DNA of 64,000 nt from NCBI RefSeq assembly GCF_000373985.1, contig NZ_KB893013.1, forward strand, positions 1 to 64,000. Direction: 5' to 3'. Source of the DNA: Desulfobacter curvatus DSM 3379 (GTDB lineage Bacteria; Desulfobacterota; Desulfobacteria; Desulfobacterales; Desulfobacteraceae). This document shows, one piece after another, positions 34,772 through 44,131 of this stretch; within the stretch, counting starts at the first letter, position 1, and each line of letters opens with the position of its first letter. The position numbers and the translations under genes were made by a program. Under the pieces are notes generated by a model. That model made no database searches. It worked only from the letters and a program-made list of their open reading frames with translations, and was not told the DNA's origin.

Positions 34772-36184
34772 TTAAATGTCAAAGTACAGATAGAACTCAT
34801 GGGGATGCGGACGGCTGATAACCGGTTTAACTTCGTTTTCCATTTTGTAGTCAATCCAGTAGTCAATAACGTCCTTGGTGAAAACATCACCCTTGAGCAG
34901 GAACTCATTGTCTGCTTTAAGGGCTTCAAGGGCTTCTTCAAGGCAACCCGGTGCGGACGGAATAGCAGCCAGTTCTTCGGCCGGCAGATCATAGATGTTT
35001 TTATCCATGGGATCGCCCGGATCAATTTTGTTCTGGATACCATCAAGCATGGCCATGGCAATGGCGGAGAAAGCCATATAACCGTTGGCGCTGGGATCAG
35101 GTGTACGGAACTCAAGGCGTTTGGCCTTGGGAGATCCGGAGTACATGGGCAGACGGATGGCCGCAGAACGGTTCCGGCTGGAGTAAGCCAGCTTAATCGG
35201 CGCTTCAAAACCGGGCACCAGACGTTTGTAGGAGTTGGTGGTGGGGTTGGTCAGGGCGCACAGAGCCTTGCAGTGTTTCATGATGCCGCCGATGGCCCAC
35301 AGGGCATTGTCGGACATACCGGCATATTTGTTGCCGGCAAATGTAGGATCGCCGTCTTTCCAGAAGCTCATGTGGGTGTGCATACCGGTACCATTGTCAC
35401 CATAGAGGGGTTTGGGCATAAAGGTAACGCAATGTCCGTATTTTGCAGCCACATTTCTCAATACATATTTAAACCAGGCAAGCTTGTCACCCATGTTCAG
35501 CAGGGAGTCAAACCGAAGGTCAATCTCAGACTGTCCGGCGGAAGCAACCTCATGATGCTGGCATTCCATATCAATACCCAGATCCTGCAGGGTCAGCATC
35601 ATCTCCGTTCTCATGTCCTGATAGGTGTCTGCGGGAGGCAGTGGGAAATAACCGTGTTTCGGTTTAATTTTGTATCCCAGGTTGGGTTCGGAACCGTCAC
35701 CGGTGTTCCAGTGTGCTTCCGGGGAATCAATTTCAAAAAAGGAAGCCTGGGGATCTGAAGAGTAACGGATGTTGGAAAAGATGAAGAACTCGGGCTCTGG
35801 GCCTACAAAAATTGTGTCGCCGATGCCGGTGCTTTTGATATAGGCTTCAGTTCTTTTGGCAATACCGCGGGGATCTCTGGAGTACCCTTCGCCGGTGATG
35901 GGGTCATGGATGTTACCGAGAACAACCAGGGTGGGCACTTTAAAAAACGGATCAATTTTTGCCGTACCTGCCTCAGGGATTACATTCATGTCGGAGTTAT
36001 CAATGTTCTGCCATGCTCTCATGGAAGAACCGTCAAATCCGAACCCATCTTCAAAGGAAGCTTCAGTCAGCTCTGATACAGGCACACTAAAATGTTGCCA
36101 AGTACCGATGAAGTCCATGTAGCGGATATCAACGACTTTAACGTCATTTTCTTTTGCCATTGCCAATACTTCTTTTGGTGTCAT
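34772..36184 (-). CDS. glnA: Glutamine synthetase, type I
   Basis: 470 aa, standard for the GSI-beta dodecamer. Visible are DGSSMRAW, the active-site GPEPEFFIF, HQVA-equivalent HHEVASAGQSEIDLRF, the ATP-binding MPKPLYGDNGTGMHTH, and NKYAGMS. The adenylylation region KNIYDLPAEE near residue 400 has the Tyr modified by GlnE. It condenses ammonium and glutamate with ATP. It follows glnB by about 90 bp in the same direction and ends at a strong terminator, so it is likely under the same nitrogen control. Confidence 0.97.
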   Translation of the reverse strand: MTPKEVLAMAKENDVKVVDIRYMDFIGTWQHFSVPVSELTEASFEDGFGFDGSSMRAWQNIDNSDMNVIPEAGTAKIDPFFKVPTLVVLGNIHDPITGEGYSRDPRGIAKRTEAYIKSTGIGDTIFVGPEPEFFIFSNIRYSSDPQASFFEIDSPEAHWNTGDGSEPNLGYKIKPKHGYFPLPPADTYQDMRTEMMLTLQDLGIDMECQHHEVASAGQSEIDLRFDSLLNMGDKLAWFKYVLRNVAAKYGHCVTFMPKPLYGDNGTGMHTHMSFWKDGDPTFAGNKYAGMSDNALWAIGGIMKHCKALCALTNPTTNSYKRLVPGFEAPIKLAYSSRNRSAAIRLPMYSGSPKAKRLEFRTPDPSANGYMAFSAIAMAMLDGIQNKIDPGDPMDKNIYDLPAEELAAIPSAPGCLEEALEALKADNEFLLKGDVFTKDVIDYWIDYKMENEVKPVISRPHPHEFYLYFDI

Positions 36185-36271
36185 TTTTTTACCTTTCTAT
36201 CTAATAAAGTTATTATGGGTTTACCCTAAGTTTTTGGGTTTGAAATAATGGGCGTAAAAACACCTTAAGCG

Positions 36272-36610
36272 CTAAATTGCATCATCTCCGCTTTCACCGG
36301 TTCTGACCCGGATAGCCCCTTCAACCGGTAACACAAAAATCTTACCGTCACCGATTTTACCACTATTTGTCGCAGACCGGATAGTTTCCACGGTTTCGTC
36401 AAGTCGGTCATCGGTCACAACAATTTCAAGCTTTATTTTCGGAACAAAATCTACAACATATTCCGCGCCGCGGTAGATCTCTTTGTGCCCTTTCTGCCGG
36501 CCATATCCATTAACTTCTGTAACGGTCATGCCGTAGATGCCGATTTCACTCAAAGCCTCTTTGACATCATCCAGCTTAAAGGGTTTAATAATTGCCTCAA
36601 TTTTTTTCAT
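36272..36610 (-). CDS. glnB: Nitrogen regulatory PII protein
   Basis: 112 aa. It has the PII signature around Tyr51 (KEIYRGAEYVVDF), the uridylylation site, and the C-terminal GDGKIFVLPVEGAIRVRTGE loop. It senses 2-oxoglutarate and ATP/ADP and controls GS adenylylation and nitrogen transcription. Its start overlaps the glnD 3' end by 14 bp, with AAAGGAGG upstream. Confidence 0.97.
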   Translation of the reverse strand: MKKIEAIIKPFKLDDVKEALSEIGIYGMTVTEVNGYGRQKGHKEIYRGAEYVVDFVPKIKLEIVVTDDRLDETVETIRSATNSGKIGDGKIFVLPVEGAIRVRTGESGDDAI

Positions 36611-39230
36611 TCATGACCTCCTTTGACTGTATCTGTGGAAGACGGTTAATAATAGCATTTTTTATCTGATTCAATTTTTCTTCTGATTCTATTTTCTGGT
36701 CTCCTTCAATATTCCGGACATAAAAAACGTCAATCACCTGGTCCACCTTGGTGGCGACCATGGCAACATTAACGTTGATGCCGGCCCGGTATAAGGTATT
36801 GGTAATGGCAAACAGGAGCCCTGGAAAATCATAGGTTAAGACTTCAATAATCGTAAAAAAACTGGATGTTTCATTGTCTATGCGGACCTGGTTGTCTTCG
36901 GGCCTGCTGCCGCTGGATATGATCACTTCCGTTGGAATCTTCTCAAGGACATTATCCAGGTAGTGATCATCTTCAAGGGCCATGCTTAAATCCTGCCCGG
37001 CTTTTTCCCATTTCTCCTTTTCAAAAAGTCTGTCCTGGGGGGGACGGACATTAAAAATGTCCAAAAAATGGCTATCCCCCAGAAAATAGGCTTGGGAGCC
37101 GACAATATCAATATTATTCTGGAAAAAAACCCCGGCAAGCTTGGAGTAGAATCCGGGCTTATCCTTGCCGCAAATGGAAACGGTTCTCATATCCGACTCA
37201 TTTTCCTTTGTGATCTGCCAGATATATTCCCGGTCTCCCAGGTTTCTGAAGAGATTTATATGGTCCACGATGTTCTGGGGCGGCACATAAAGCAGATAGC
37301 GCCGGGACATGGCGGACAACTGCCGGGTAACCTCTTCTTCCCGCCAGCTTTCCCGCAACAGGGCCAGGACATCTTTTTTCTTTTTTTCAATAAGGCGCTG
37401 GGTTTTCTTGGACGCCAGTTCCCCTGTTTTGATGACACCCATGGTCTTGAAAAACAGGTCCTTAATCAAATTTTCCGTCCAGTCGTTCCAGGCCTTGGGT
37501 CCGGTGGCTTTGGAATCTGCCACAGTGATCAGAAAAAGCATTCGCAATAACCGGATTTTTCCGATTTTATGCGCTGTGTAAACGGCTGTTTCCTCATCAA
37601 AAATATCTCGACGGGTGGCGGTTTTTGCCAGAAACAAATGGTTTTTGATGAGGAAAAGAACATCTTCTTTTTCCACAGGGCTGAATCCGAGGCGTTCCAC
37701 AATAGGTCCGGCTATTCTGGCACCTCTGCGGGAGTGCTCCTTGGCAGGGTCTGCTTTACCGATGTCATGGAGAAGGCCCGCCACAAGCAAAACATTTTTA
37801 TTCCTTATTTCCTTGAACACGGAGTTATAAAGGGTTCCCATCATGGTATCCCCGGGATCCTTAAAGCTGTTGAGGATCTCTACACAGCGGATGGAGTGTT
37901 TGTCCACGGGGAACAGGTGGTACTGATTATACTGAATTTTGTGCACCAGAGACGTAAATTCCGGAATGAACTGTGCCAGGATACCGGTGGAAAGCATGAC
38001 ATTAAGCACGTTGAACTTCCAGACCGACATGCCCAGAATCCGCTTGAAAATCTTGACACATGCCGGATCCGTGCGAATCTCATCATCCACAAGGTGACGG
38101 AATTCCGATGCGATCCGTCTGGCTTCAATGGACAGGGGTATACGAGTCTGACCACTTTCAAGAAAAATGCGAAGCAGTAAATCAGGGTGCTGGATAATTG
38201 TAACCGTATTGGCAAAACAAAGCCGGCGTTTTTTTATAACCAGACCTTCGGTCTTGGTGGGCCGTGGGCCAACCGCTTCTTTTTTAACCCGGCAGGTGGA
38301 TACGATATCTTCAAATGTGATCTGGTAAATCTGCTTTAAAAAATCCATTTTTTCATGCAGTTCACCGAGGAAGACCTCCACCTGAGGCGAGCCCGAGGAA
38401 TCCACATAATCCATCAAGCCGGCCACTTCTGCCTGGTGTTCAAAATGCAGGGTATCGTTTTTGCGGTGACTGATATGATGCAGACGGTTGCGCACATCCC
38501 AAATATAGGTTAACGCATCTTCCAGGTTGTCGTATTCAAAATGGGAAAGAAACCCGTAATATTCCAGATCCCGGCGGGTCTTGATATTGGATTTAATTTT
38601 AGCATACCACAGCAGGGTGTGATAATCCCGAAGGCCCCCAAATCCTGATTTCAAATCAGGGGAAACCAGATAGGAGGAGTCGCCAAAATCCTCCAGACGC
38701 TTTTCTCCGTTTTCGTACAAATAATTCAGCGTGGGCTTTAAGTGCTTTGCGGCGAGCTGCTGCCGAAATTTTTCCATGAATTCGGAATAGATCAGGGAAG
38801 CGCCGCATATAAACCTGGCATCAAGCACCGTGGTCAGGATATCAAAACGCTCAAAAGACATTTTAATACATTCATTAATGCTCCGAACTGCATACCCGAC
38901 TTCAAACCTGGCGTCCCATAGAGGATACAAAAGCTCCTGGACAAAGGACTCCACATCCGGCGGAATAACTTTATCAAAAAGAATGAGCAGATCAATATCC
39001 GAATGAATACACTGTTCTTTCCTTCCGTATCCCCCCAGGGCAATGATGGCAAAAGGACTGCCCGAGATAACCATTTTCCTAGCGGCAATACTCTTTTCAA
39101 ACACGCGATAAAAGTATTCATCAAGACGAGTAGTCATCTTTTCCAAGAAATTCGTTGCTTGTCCCTGGAGGTACTGATCTATCAGCTCTTGCTTCTGTTC
39201 AATTAATAGTTTGGCTTCAGGACTGTCCAT
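36597..39230 (-). CDS. glnD: PII uridylyltransferase / uridylyl-removing enzyme
   Basis: 877 aa, normal for GlnD. Order: nucleotidyltransferase domain with GGYGRKEQCIHSDIDLLILFD near residues 65-85, a PII-UR linker domain, an HD domain with LLHDIGKADP near residue 487, and two C-terminal ACT domains. It adds UMP to PII when glutamine is low and removes it when glutamine is high. It overlaps glnB, its substrate, by 14 bp. A sigma-54 promoter 135 bp upstream suggests nitrogen-limitation induction of the whole cluster. Confidence 0.97.
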   Translation of the reverse strand: MDSPEAKLLIEQKQELIDQYLQGQATNFLEKMTTRLDEYFYRVFEKSIAARKMVISGSPFAIIALGGYGRKEQCIHSDIDLLILFDKVIPPDVESFVQELLYPLWDARFEVGYAVRSINECIKMSFERFDILTTVLDARFICGASLIYSEFMEKFRQQLAAKHLKPTLNYLYENGEKRLEDFGDSSYLVSPDLKSGFGGLRDYHTLLWYAKIKSNIKTRRDLEYYGFLSHFEYDNLEDALTYIWDVRNRLHHISHRKNDTLHFEHQAEVAGLMDYVDSSGSPQVEVFLGELHEKMDFLKQIYQITFEDIVSTCRVKKEAVGPRPTKTEGLVIKKRRLCFANTVTIIQHPDLLLRIFLESGQTRIPLSIEARRIASEFRHLVDDEIRTDPACVKIFKRILGMSVWKFNVLNVMLSTGILAQFIPEFTSLVHKIQYNQYHLFPVDKHSIRCVEILNSFKDPGDTMMGTLYNSVFKEIRNKNVLLVAGLLHDIGKADPAKEHSRRGARIAGPIVERLGFSPVEKEDVLFLIKNHLFLAKTATRRDIFDEETAVYTAHKIGKIRLLRMLFLITVADSKATGPKAWNDWTENLIKDLFFKTMGVIKTGELASKKTQRLIEKKKKDVLALLRESWREEEVTRQLSAMSRRYLLYVPPQNIVDHINLFRNLGDREYIWQITKENESDMRTVSICGKDKPGFYSKLAGVFFQNNIDIVGSQAYFLGDSHFLDIFNVRPPQDRLFEKEKWEKAGQDLSMALEDDHYLDNVLEKIPTEVIISSGSRPEDNQVRIDNETSSFFTIIEVLTYDFPGLLFAITNTLYRAGINVNVAMVATKVDQVIDVFYVRNIEGDQKIESEEKLNQIKNAIINRLPQIQSKEVMNEKN

Positions 39231-39364
39231 GTCTGTTTCGTATCTCTATTTTGACTTTATTAATTGATGTCCTTTTTCTTTCCGACAACACATCTCATAC
39301 ACCTGACCCAATACCCTAAAATACTTCCCATTACTGCTTCCAGCCACTTGCACTTGTGATAGAC

Positions 39365-39380
39365 TGCAATGGATGTGCCA
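39365..39380 (-). promoter_or_regulatory. Sigma-54 promoter of glnD-glnB-glnA
   Basis: On the minus strand TGGCAC-ATCCA-TTGCA (39380-39365) matches the RpoN -24/-12 consensus with exact GG-to-GC spacing. It lies 135 bp upstream of the glnD ATG. An enhancer-binding regulator such as NtrC would be required. Confidence 0.75.
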
Positions 39381-39575
39381 GCCTTTTATTTTCAACAAGT
39401 TATAATGTGTATATACGGCCGAGCCCTACAAATCAACGAAAAGAATAGAACTTATTACAGTAATGTCTATTCCAAAGGGCGGTATATTACTTTTTTGTAA
39501 CTCCCACCGGATAAGGGTCTAAAAACCAACAGGCGGGTATATGATATGCCAACTTTCTGAAAAAGCATGAATAAT

Positions 39576-39603
39576 CAGCCAGGCACATGGTTGTGCTTGG
39601 CTG
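39576..39603 (-). terminator. Terminator-like hairpin after tatA
   Basis: CAGCCAGGCACA and TGTGCTTGGCTG form a 12-bp inverted repeat with one mismatch and a 4-bp loop, 35 bp past the tatA stop on the minus strand. A weak ATTATT follows rather than a clean T-run. Confidence 0.6.
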
Positions 39604-39637
39604 TTGAATTATGGAAAGAAGCGGCGAATAAACGCCA

Positions 39638-39826
39638 TTAATCTTTATCTATTTTTTCGGGTTCCTTTTCTTTGTCGTCATCAATGGGCTCTTTTGTTGC
39701 CTTCTTGAAATTTTTAATGCCCTTTCCTAAACCGGCACCGATTTCAGGCAACTTACCCGCGCCGAATATAATAAGGATAATCACCAGAATTATTATCAAT
39801 TCCGGCATTCCTAGACCACCAATCAT
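39638..39826 (-). CDS. tatA: Sec-independent translocase protein TatA/TatE
   Basis: 62 aa. One transmembrane helix (MPELIIILVIILIIFGAGKLPEIG) with the family's conserved FGxxKLP hinge, then an amphipathic helix GLGKGIKNFKKA and an acidic tail. It forms the pore of the Tat pathway for folded proteins. The Tat-dependent MBL hydrolase of this window would be a client. GAGGAG ribosome site. No tatB or tatC is nearby. Confidence 0.95.
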   Translation of the reverse strand: MIGGLGMPELIIILVIILIIFGAGKLPEIGAGLGKGIKNFKKATKEPIDDDKEKEPEKIDKD

Positions 39827-40129
39827 GATTCAAGCTCCTCGTTTTGTTCATGGCGTTACTGCAAAATTCATCAAATCAGGTGATTAGCATTTAACCTGTA
39901 CGAAGTCAATCATTAAGGATTCATGCCGCCACATCATGGCATCACAATTTTGTAAGAAACCAGTTGTATTTCATGATATTAGGATCATACTGCGGCATTT
40001 CGCGTCTTCCCCCAATTCACAAAATTTTGATGGACCCAGGGATTAACCATTGACTATAAAAACTAAGCCTGTTACCCAAAACGGATTACGCTTACGCCTT
40101 TTCAACAAATTCGACATAACGGAGACCCA
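39827..40129. other. Divergent intergenic region, tatA / MoxR
   Basis: About 300 bp between divergent genes. I see no repeat, RNA or small gene. It must hold both promoters, but none is clear enough to call. Confidence 0.4.
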
Positions 40130-40981
40130 ATGACAAAACATCAAGACGCACGGTTCCAGGGGGCCCAAAAATATGTACTTGACCCCGAACTTGCATCCAT
40201 TGTCAACATATCCATGACCCTTGAAATGCCCCTGCTCTTAAAAGGGGAGCCCGGTACGGGCAAAACCATGCTGGCCCATGCCATTGCCGACACCCTGGGC
40301 ATGCAGCTGATTATCCTCAACGTCAAATCCAGCATGAAACTAGTGGAGGCGCTCTACCAGTACGACACCCTTACCCGCCTCAATGATTCCCGGTTCGGTG
40401 ACTCCACCAGGGATGTCAGCAATATTGACGAATACATAAAGATGGGAAAAATCGGCCAGGCATTCTGCGCAGAAAAGCGCACCGTACTGCTCATTGATGA
40501 AATTGACAAGGCAGATACGGATTTCCAGGATGACATGCTTGATGTCCTGGACCAGATGCAATTTGATATTATAGAAACCGATAAAACCATATCCGCCGTC
40601 CACAGACCTGTAATCATCATAACATCCAATGCAAAAAAAGACTTGTCCGATCCCTTTCTCGGACGGTGCAATTTCCACCACATTGCCTTTCCCGAACCCA
40701 AAATGATGCGCAAAATTATCCAAGTCCACTTCCCGGAGATTGATTTAAAACTGGCGGAAAATGCCATCAACGCATTCTATGCGGCCAGAAACATTGACGG
40801 AATAGAAAAAAAGCCCGCCACCCGGGAACTGATCAACTGGATACGGGCCCTCCAGGCAGACCCCGACTTCAGGGCCCAGGACCTTCTCAAGGGCGGCCTG
40901 CCGTTTTTAGGCGTCATGTTTAAAAAAAGCCCGGACTATGAACGGGCCAAACACATGACCGGCCGGCCCAAACGGTTCTAA
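40130..40981 (+). CDS. MoxR-family AAA+ ATPase
   Basis: 283 aa. Walker A GEPGTGKT near residue 41, Walker B VLLIDEIDKAD near 120, sensor 1 ITSNAKKD and arginine finger region FLGRCNF. MoxR ATPases are chaperones that insert cofactors or mature complexes with a VWA-domain partner. The next gene, 11 bp downstream, encodes that partner. The client is not evident here. Confidence 0.92.
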   Translation: MTKHQDARFQGAQKYVLDPELASIVNISMTLEMPLLLKGEPGTGKTMLAHAIADTLGMQLIILNVKSSMKLVEALYQYDTLTRLNDSRFGDSTRDVSNIDEYIKMGKIGQAFCAEKRTVLLIDEIDKADTDFQDDMLDVLDQMQFDIIETDKTISAVHRPVIIITSNAKKDLSDPFLGRCNFHHIAFPEPKMMRKIIQVHFPEIDLKLAENAINAFYAARNIDGIEKKPATRELINWIRALQADPDFRAQDLLKGGLPFLGVMFKKSPDYERAKHMTGRPKRF

Positions 40982-40991
40982 GGACCTATCC

Positions 40992-42185
40992 ATGTTTCTC
41001 AAATTCTTCTATACATTAAAGGATGTGGGCGTGCCGGTTTCCCCCACATCTTTTTTAACCCTGCAAAAAGCACTTTACCAGGGTCTGATCACCAGTCTGG
41101 ACGATTTTTATACCTGCGCCCGGGCTGTGCTGGTAAAAAGTGAGCGTTACTTTGATCTTTATGATCAGGTGTTTGCCTATTACTTTGACGGGGTGCCCCT
41201 GCCCGAGGACGAGGGATTTGAAATTGACCAGATGGCACAGGCCATGCTGGATGAATGGCTGAAAAATCCCAAAACAATGGCCGACGCCCTGAACGTGGAT
41301 GAAAACGCCTTAAAAAAACTTACCCCCGATGAGCTCATAGACTATTTCAAAAAACGGCTCCAGGACCAGGACGGGCGCCATGACGGCGGAAGTAAGTGGA
41401 TCGGCACCGGCGGCATCTCTCCTGTGGGCCATTCCGGGTATCATCCCGGCGGCATGCGTGTGGGAGGAGTTTCCCGGAACAAATCTGCGGTAAAAGTGGC
41501 CAATGAACGCAGATACAAAGATTATTCCACCCGGGGCCCCCTGACCCAGGCCAAAATCGGCGAGGCCTTGAAACGGCTGCGTAACATGATTCCGACCGGC
41601 CCAAAGGATGTGATCAATGTGGACGAAACCATCCGGGCGACCCTTCGCAACGGCGGGGAAATAGAATTGATTTTTAACAGGGCCATGCGGGACAGGCTCA
41701 AGGTCATCCTTGCCATTGATAACGGCGGATGGTCCATGGATCCCCATATCCAGGTGGTCCAGACCCTGTTCAATTACGCCCGGGCCCAGTTCAAGGAAGT
41801 GAAAACCTACTTTTTCCACAACACCATTTATGATTATGTCTGGGAAGACCCGTCTCGATACAAGAAACCCCAAAAAATAATGGATTTTGCCCGGCTGGAC
41901 CCGGAAACCAGACTCATTATTGTTGGGGATGCCAGCATGGCGCCCTATGAACTCATGGCACATAACGGGGCTATCCATATTCTGGATCGCAGCGGACGCC
42001 CCAGCATTGAACAGCTCAACTTCCTGGCACAAACCTTTAAGAATGCTGTCTGGCTTAACCCGGTTCCACAACTCATGTGGCACTATACCCACACCATCAT
42101 GGCTATTTCACAAATTTTTCCCATGTATGAACTGTCCCTGGATGGGCTGGAGAAGGCAGTCACAAAACTAATGGAAAAAGCATAA
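40992..42185 (+). CDS. VWA-domain (CoxE-like) protein, MoxR partner
   Basis: 397 aa. The N-terminal half is helical; the C-terminal half is a von Willebrand A-type fold (VILAIDNGGWSMDPHIQV, AIDNGG in place of a full DxSxS MIDAS, then TRLIIVGDASMAPYEL). The MIDAS is partly degenerate, since D-N-G-G replaces D-x-S-x-S. It pairs with MoxR as in CoxD-CoxE and RavA-ViaA. It is followed by a palindromic element and the convergent tatD gene. Confidence 0.85.
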   Translation: MFLKFFYTLKDVGVPVSPTSFLTLQKALYQGLITSLDDFYTCARAVLVKSERYFDLYDQVFAYYFDGVPLPEDEGFEIDQMAQAMLDEWLKNPKTMADALNVDENALKKLTPDELIDYFKKRLQDQDGRHDGGSKWIGTGGISPVGHSGYHPGGMRVGGVSRNKSAVKVANERRYKDYSTRGPLTQAKIGEALKRLRNMIPTGPKDVINVDETIRATLRNGGEIELIFNRAMRDRLKVILAIDNGGWSMDPHIQVVQTLFNYARAQFKEVKTYFFHNTIYDYVWEDPSRYKKPQKIMDFARLDPETRLIIVGDASMAPYELMAHNGAIHILDRSGRPSIEQLNFLAQTFKNAVWLNPVPQLMWHYTHTIMAISQIFPMYELSLDGLEKAVTKLMEKA

Positions 42186-42188
42186 CTT

Positions 42189-42333
42189 GTTTGGGCGAGA
42201 AGTCACCCATCTGCGGCGTTGCATAAAAATTTGCAATCCTCACATACTTTAGTATGCTCCGGTTACAAATTTTTCTGCGCCTTGCATTTGGGCAACTTTG
42301 TGGGCATGCGCCCCTCTGACGAGCCGCCCAAAC
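42189..42333. repeat. 145-bp nested inverted-repeat element between convergent genes
   Basis: Outer arms GTTTGGGCG (42189-42197) and CGCCCAAAC (42325-42333) enclose a second pair: AAATTTGCAATCC against GGTTACAAATTT, centred on the palindrome CATACTTTAGTATG. Similar intergenic sequences occur, as I recall, many times in Desulfobacterota genomes. It probably acts as a bidirectional terminator or REP-like element. Confidence 0.65.
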
Positions 42334-42353
42334 ACTAAACGCTTGAGCAGACT

Positions 42354-43160
42354 TTATCTATCCGGCCAGGCCGGATCGGCAGGAATATTGTAGAGATCCA
42401 GGGTATTTTTAAATACTGCAGCGGCCAGCTGGTCCGGGTCTTCTTTGCGTACCTGGGCAAGACATTCCATCACGGAGCGGACAAAAGCAGGTTCATTGCG
42501 CCGGTGTTTGTTTTTCTGGGGTTTAGGTGTCAGATAAGGGGCATCGGTCTCTATGAGCAACCGATCTTTAGGTACCAAAGGGACGATACTGCGCAGGTAC
42601 TCACCCCGCTGGAGAATGGTAAGAATTCCTGTAATGCCGATGTAATACCCAAGGTCAAGGTATTTAAACATTTCCTCTTTTGTACCGGAAAAACAGTGAA
42701 CCACCCCTTTTCTGGATTTGGGGCCGTCGGATTTCAAGATCTCATAAAACCGCCCTTTGGAATCGCGTTCATGGAAGATCAGCGGCAGGTCCAGCTTCCC
42801 GGCCAGGGCAAGTTGGGCCGAAAAACAGGCTTCCTGGTCTTCCCGGGGGGAAAACATACGGTTGAAGTCCAATCCGGTTTCCCCCCAGGCCTTGATGCAG
42901 TCATGGGTCAGGACCAGTTGCCGAAGCTCATTAAGCACCTGGGCAGAACACTGAACCGCATCATGGGGGTGAATCCCCACAGACGTGTAAACATGATCGA
43001 ACCGGGATGCGATATCTATGGCCTTTTGGGAGGTGGCCCTGTCAATTCCGACCACCATCACGGCCAGCACCCCTTCCCGGCGCGCCCTTTCCATGACCTG
43101 GGCCCGGTCATTATCGTAGCATTTATCGTCAATATGGCAATGGGAGTCAAAAAGAATCAT
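42354..43160 (-). CDS. TatD-family metal-dependent hydrolase/DNase
   Basis: 268 aa. Metal-binding motifs are DSHCHIDD at the N terminus, the mid-sequence Glu in WGETGLD, HERDSKG, HCFSG and ETDAPYLTPKP near residue 207. TatD proteins are 3'-5' exonucleases that process damaged DNA, though the YcfH/TatD branch is broad. It stands alone on the minus strand, converging with the VWA gene. Confidence 0.92.
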   Translation of the reverse strand: MILFDSHCHIDDKCYDNDRAQVMERARREGVLAVMVVGIDRATSQKAIDIASRFDHVYTSVGIHPHDAVQCSAQVLNELRQLVLTHDCIKAWGETGLDFNRMFSPREDQEACFSAQLALAGKLDLPLIFHERDSKGRFYEILKSDGPKSRKGVVHCFSGTKEEMFKYLDLGYYIGITGILTILQRGEYLRSIVPLVPKDRLLIETDAPYLTPKPQKNKHRRNEPAFVRSVMECLAQVRKEDPDQLAAAVFKNTLDLYNIPADPAWPDR

Positions 43161-43404
43161 TTATCTATTCCTATGTTTTTTCCCTTTTCTATTCCTGGAA
43201 AGCAAGGACAAACTTCCGTTTGCAGCAAAACAACCAGGCCGTCAAAATTTTAAGCCTCCACTGATTTGGAAGAAGCCGATTTACGGGTTCAGTGAAGGCT
43301 TTGTGTAAGAAAAACTGTTTGCAGCACTCCTTGACACAGGCGGTTTATATCAGTAAATTCAATGTCAGTCAATTATTCCTAAAAGACCACAAGGCAAATC
43401 TTAT

Positions 43405-44103
43405 ATGAGGGCGAACAGCGGCAAAGCCAATATTATCAGGCTGTTTAATGTGACCAAGCGTTATGGCGGCAAGCTGGCGCTAAACAACATCACCCTTGAT
43501 ATTGCGCCCGGTGAATTCATTTTTATCTCCGGGCCTTCCGGGGCCGGCAAATCCACATTGCTCAAGGTGTTATACCTGGCCGAACGGGTGTCCGAAGGAC
43601 AAATCCTCATTGACGGCATGAATCTGGCACGCATTTCATCCGCAAAACTGCCCTTTTTACGGCGTCGTTTCGGCATGGTGTTTCAGGATTTCAAGCTGAT
43701 CCCCGGCCGCACAGTGTTTGAAAATGTCGCCCTGGTTCTCAGGGTTGCAGGAGAAAAACCGTCCTATATAAAAAAAAAGGTGATGCACGTGCTCAGGGTC
43801 ACGGGCATGGAGAAAAAGGCCAATCACCTGCCGCCGACTCTGTCGGGCGGAGAACAGCAACGGGTCGCCGTGGCAAGGGCGGTGGTGGGAGAACCATCCA
43901 TTATCCTTGCAGATGAACCCACGGGCAGTCTGGACAGTGAATCGGCCCAGCGTGTGCTTGATCTGCTTTTGGGATACCATCAAAACGGGGCCACCATTCT
44001 CATGGCCAGCCATAACATGGCGCAGATGAACTATTTTAGCAGAGGAAGAAATGTAGCGTTAGAAGACGGGGCGCTTAAAGGGATATCAACCATTCTATGC
44101 TGA
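43405..44103 (+). CDS. ftsE: Cell-division ATP-binding protein FtsE
   Basis: 232 aa. Walker A GPSGAGKST, ABC signature LSGGEQQR, Walker B ILADEPTGSLD and H-loop ASHNM. With FtsX it forms an ABC-type complex at the septum that transmits ATP hydrolysis to a periplasmic peptidoglycan-hydrolase activator. The ftsX gene begins 28 bp further on. Confidence 0.95.
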   Translation: MRANSGKANIIRLFNVTKRYGGKLALNNITLDIAPGEFIFISGPSGAGKSTLLKVLYLAERVSEGQILIDGMNLARISSAKLPFLRRRFGMVFQDFKLIPGRTVFENVALVLRVAGEKPSYIKKKVMHVLRVTGMEKKANHLPPTLSGGEQQRVAVARAVVGEPSIILADEPTGSLDSESAQRVLDLLLGYHQNGATILMASHNMAQMNYFSRGRNVALEDGALKGISTILC

Positions 44104-44131
44104 AAAAACTCCAAAAAAATGCGATTGCGAT

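Larger units (their letters stand above)
39231..39637. other. Intergenic region between tatA and glnD
   Basis: About 400 bp holding the sigma-54 promoter and, at the tatA end, a terminator hairpin. The 39386-39570 stretch upstream of the promoter is where enhancer sites would lie, but I could not identify a clear NtrC site by eye. No gene is seen. Confidence 0.5.

Noticed and set aside
34739..35758. Long open frame antisense to glnA
   Set aside because: Entirely inside glnA on the other strand; an artefact of codon bias in a highly conserved gene.
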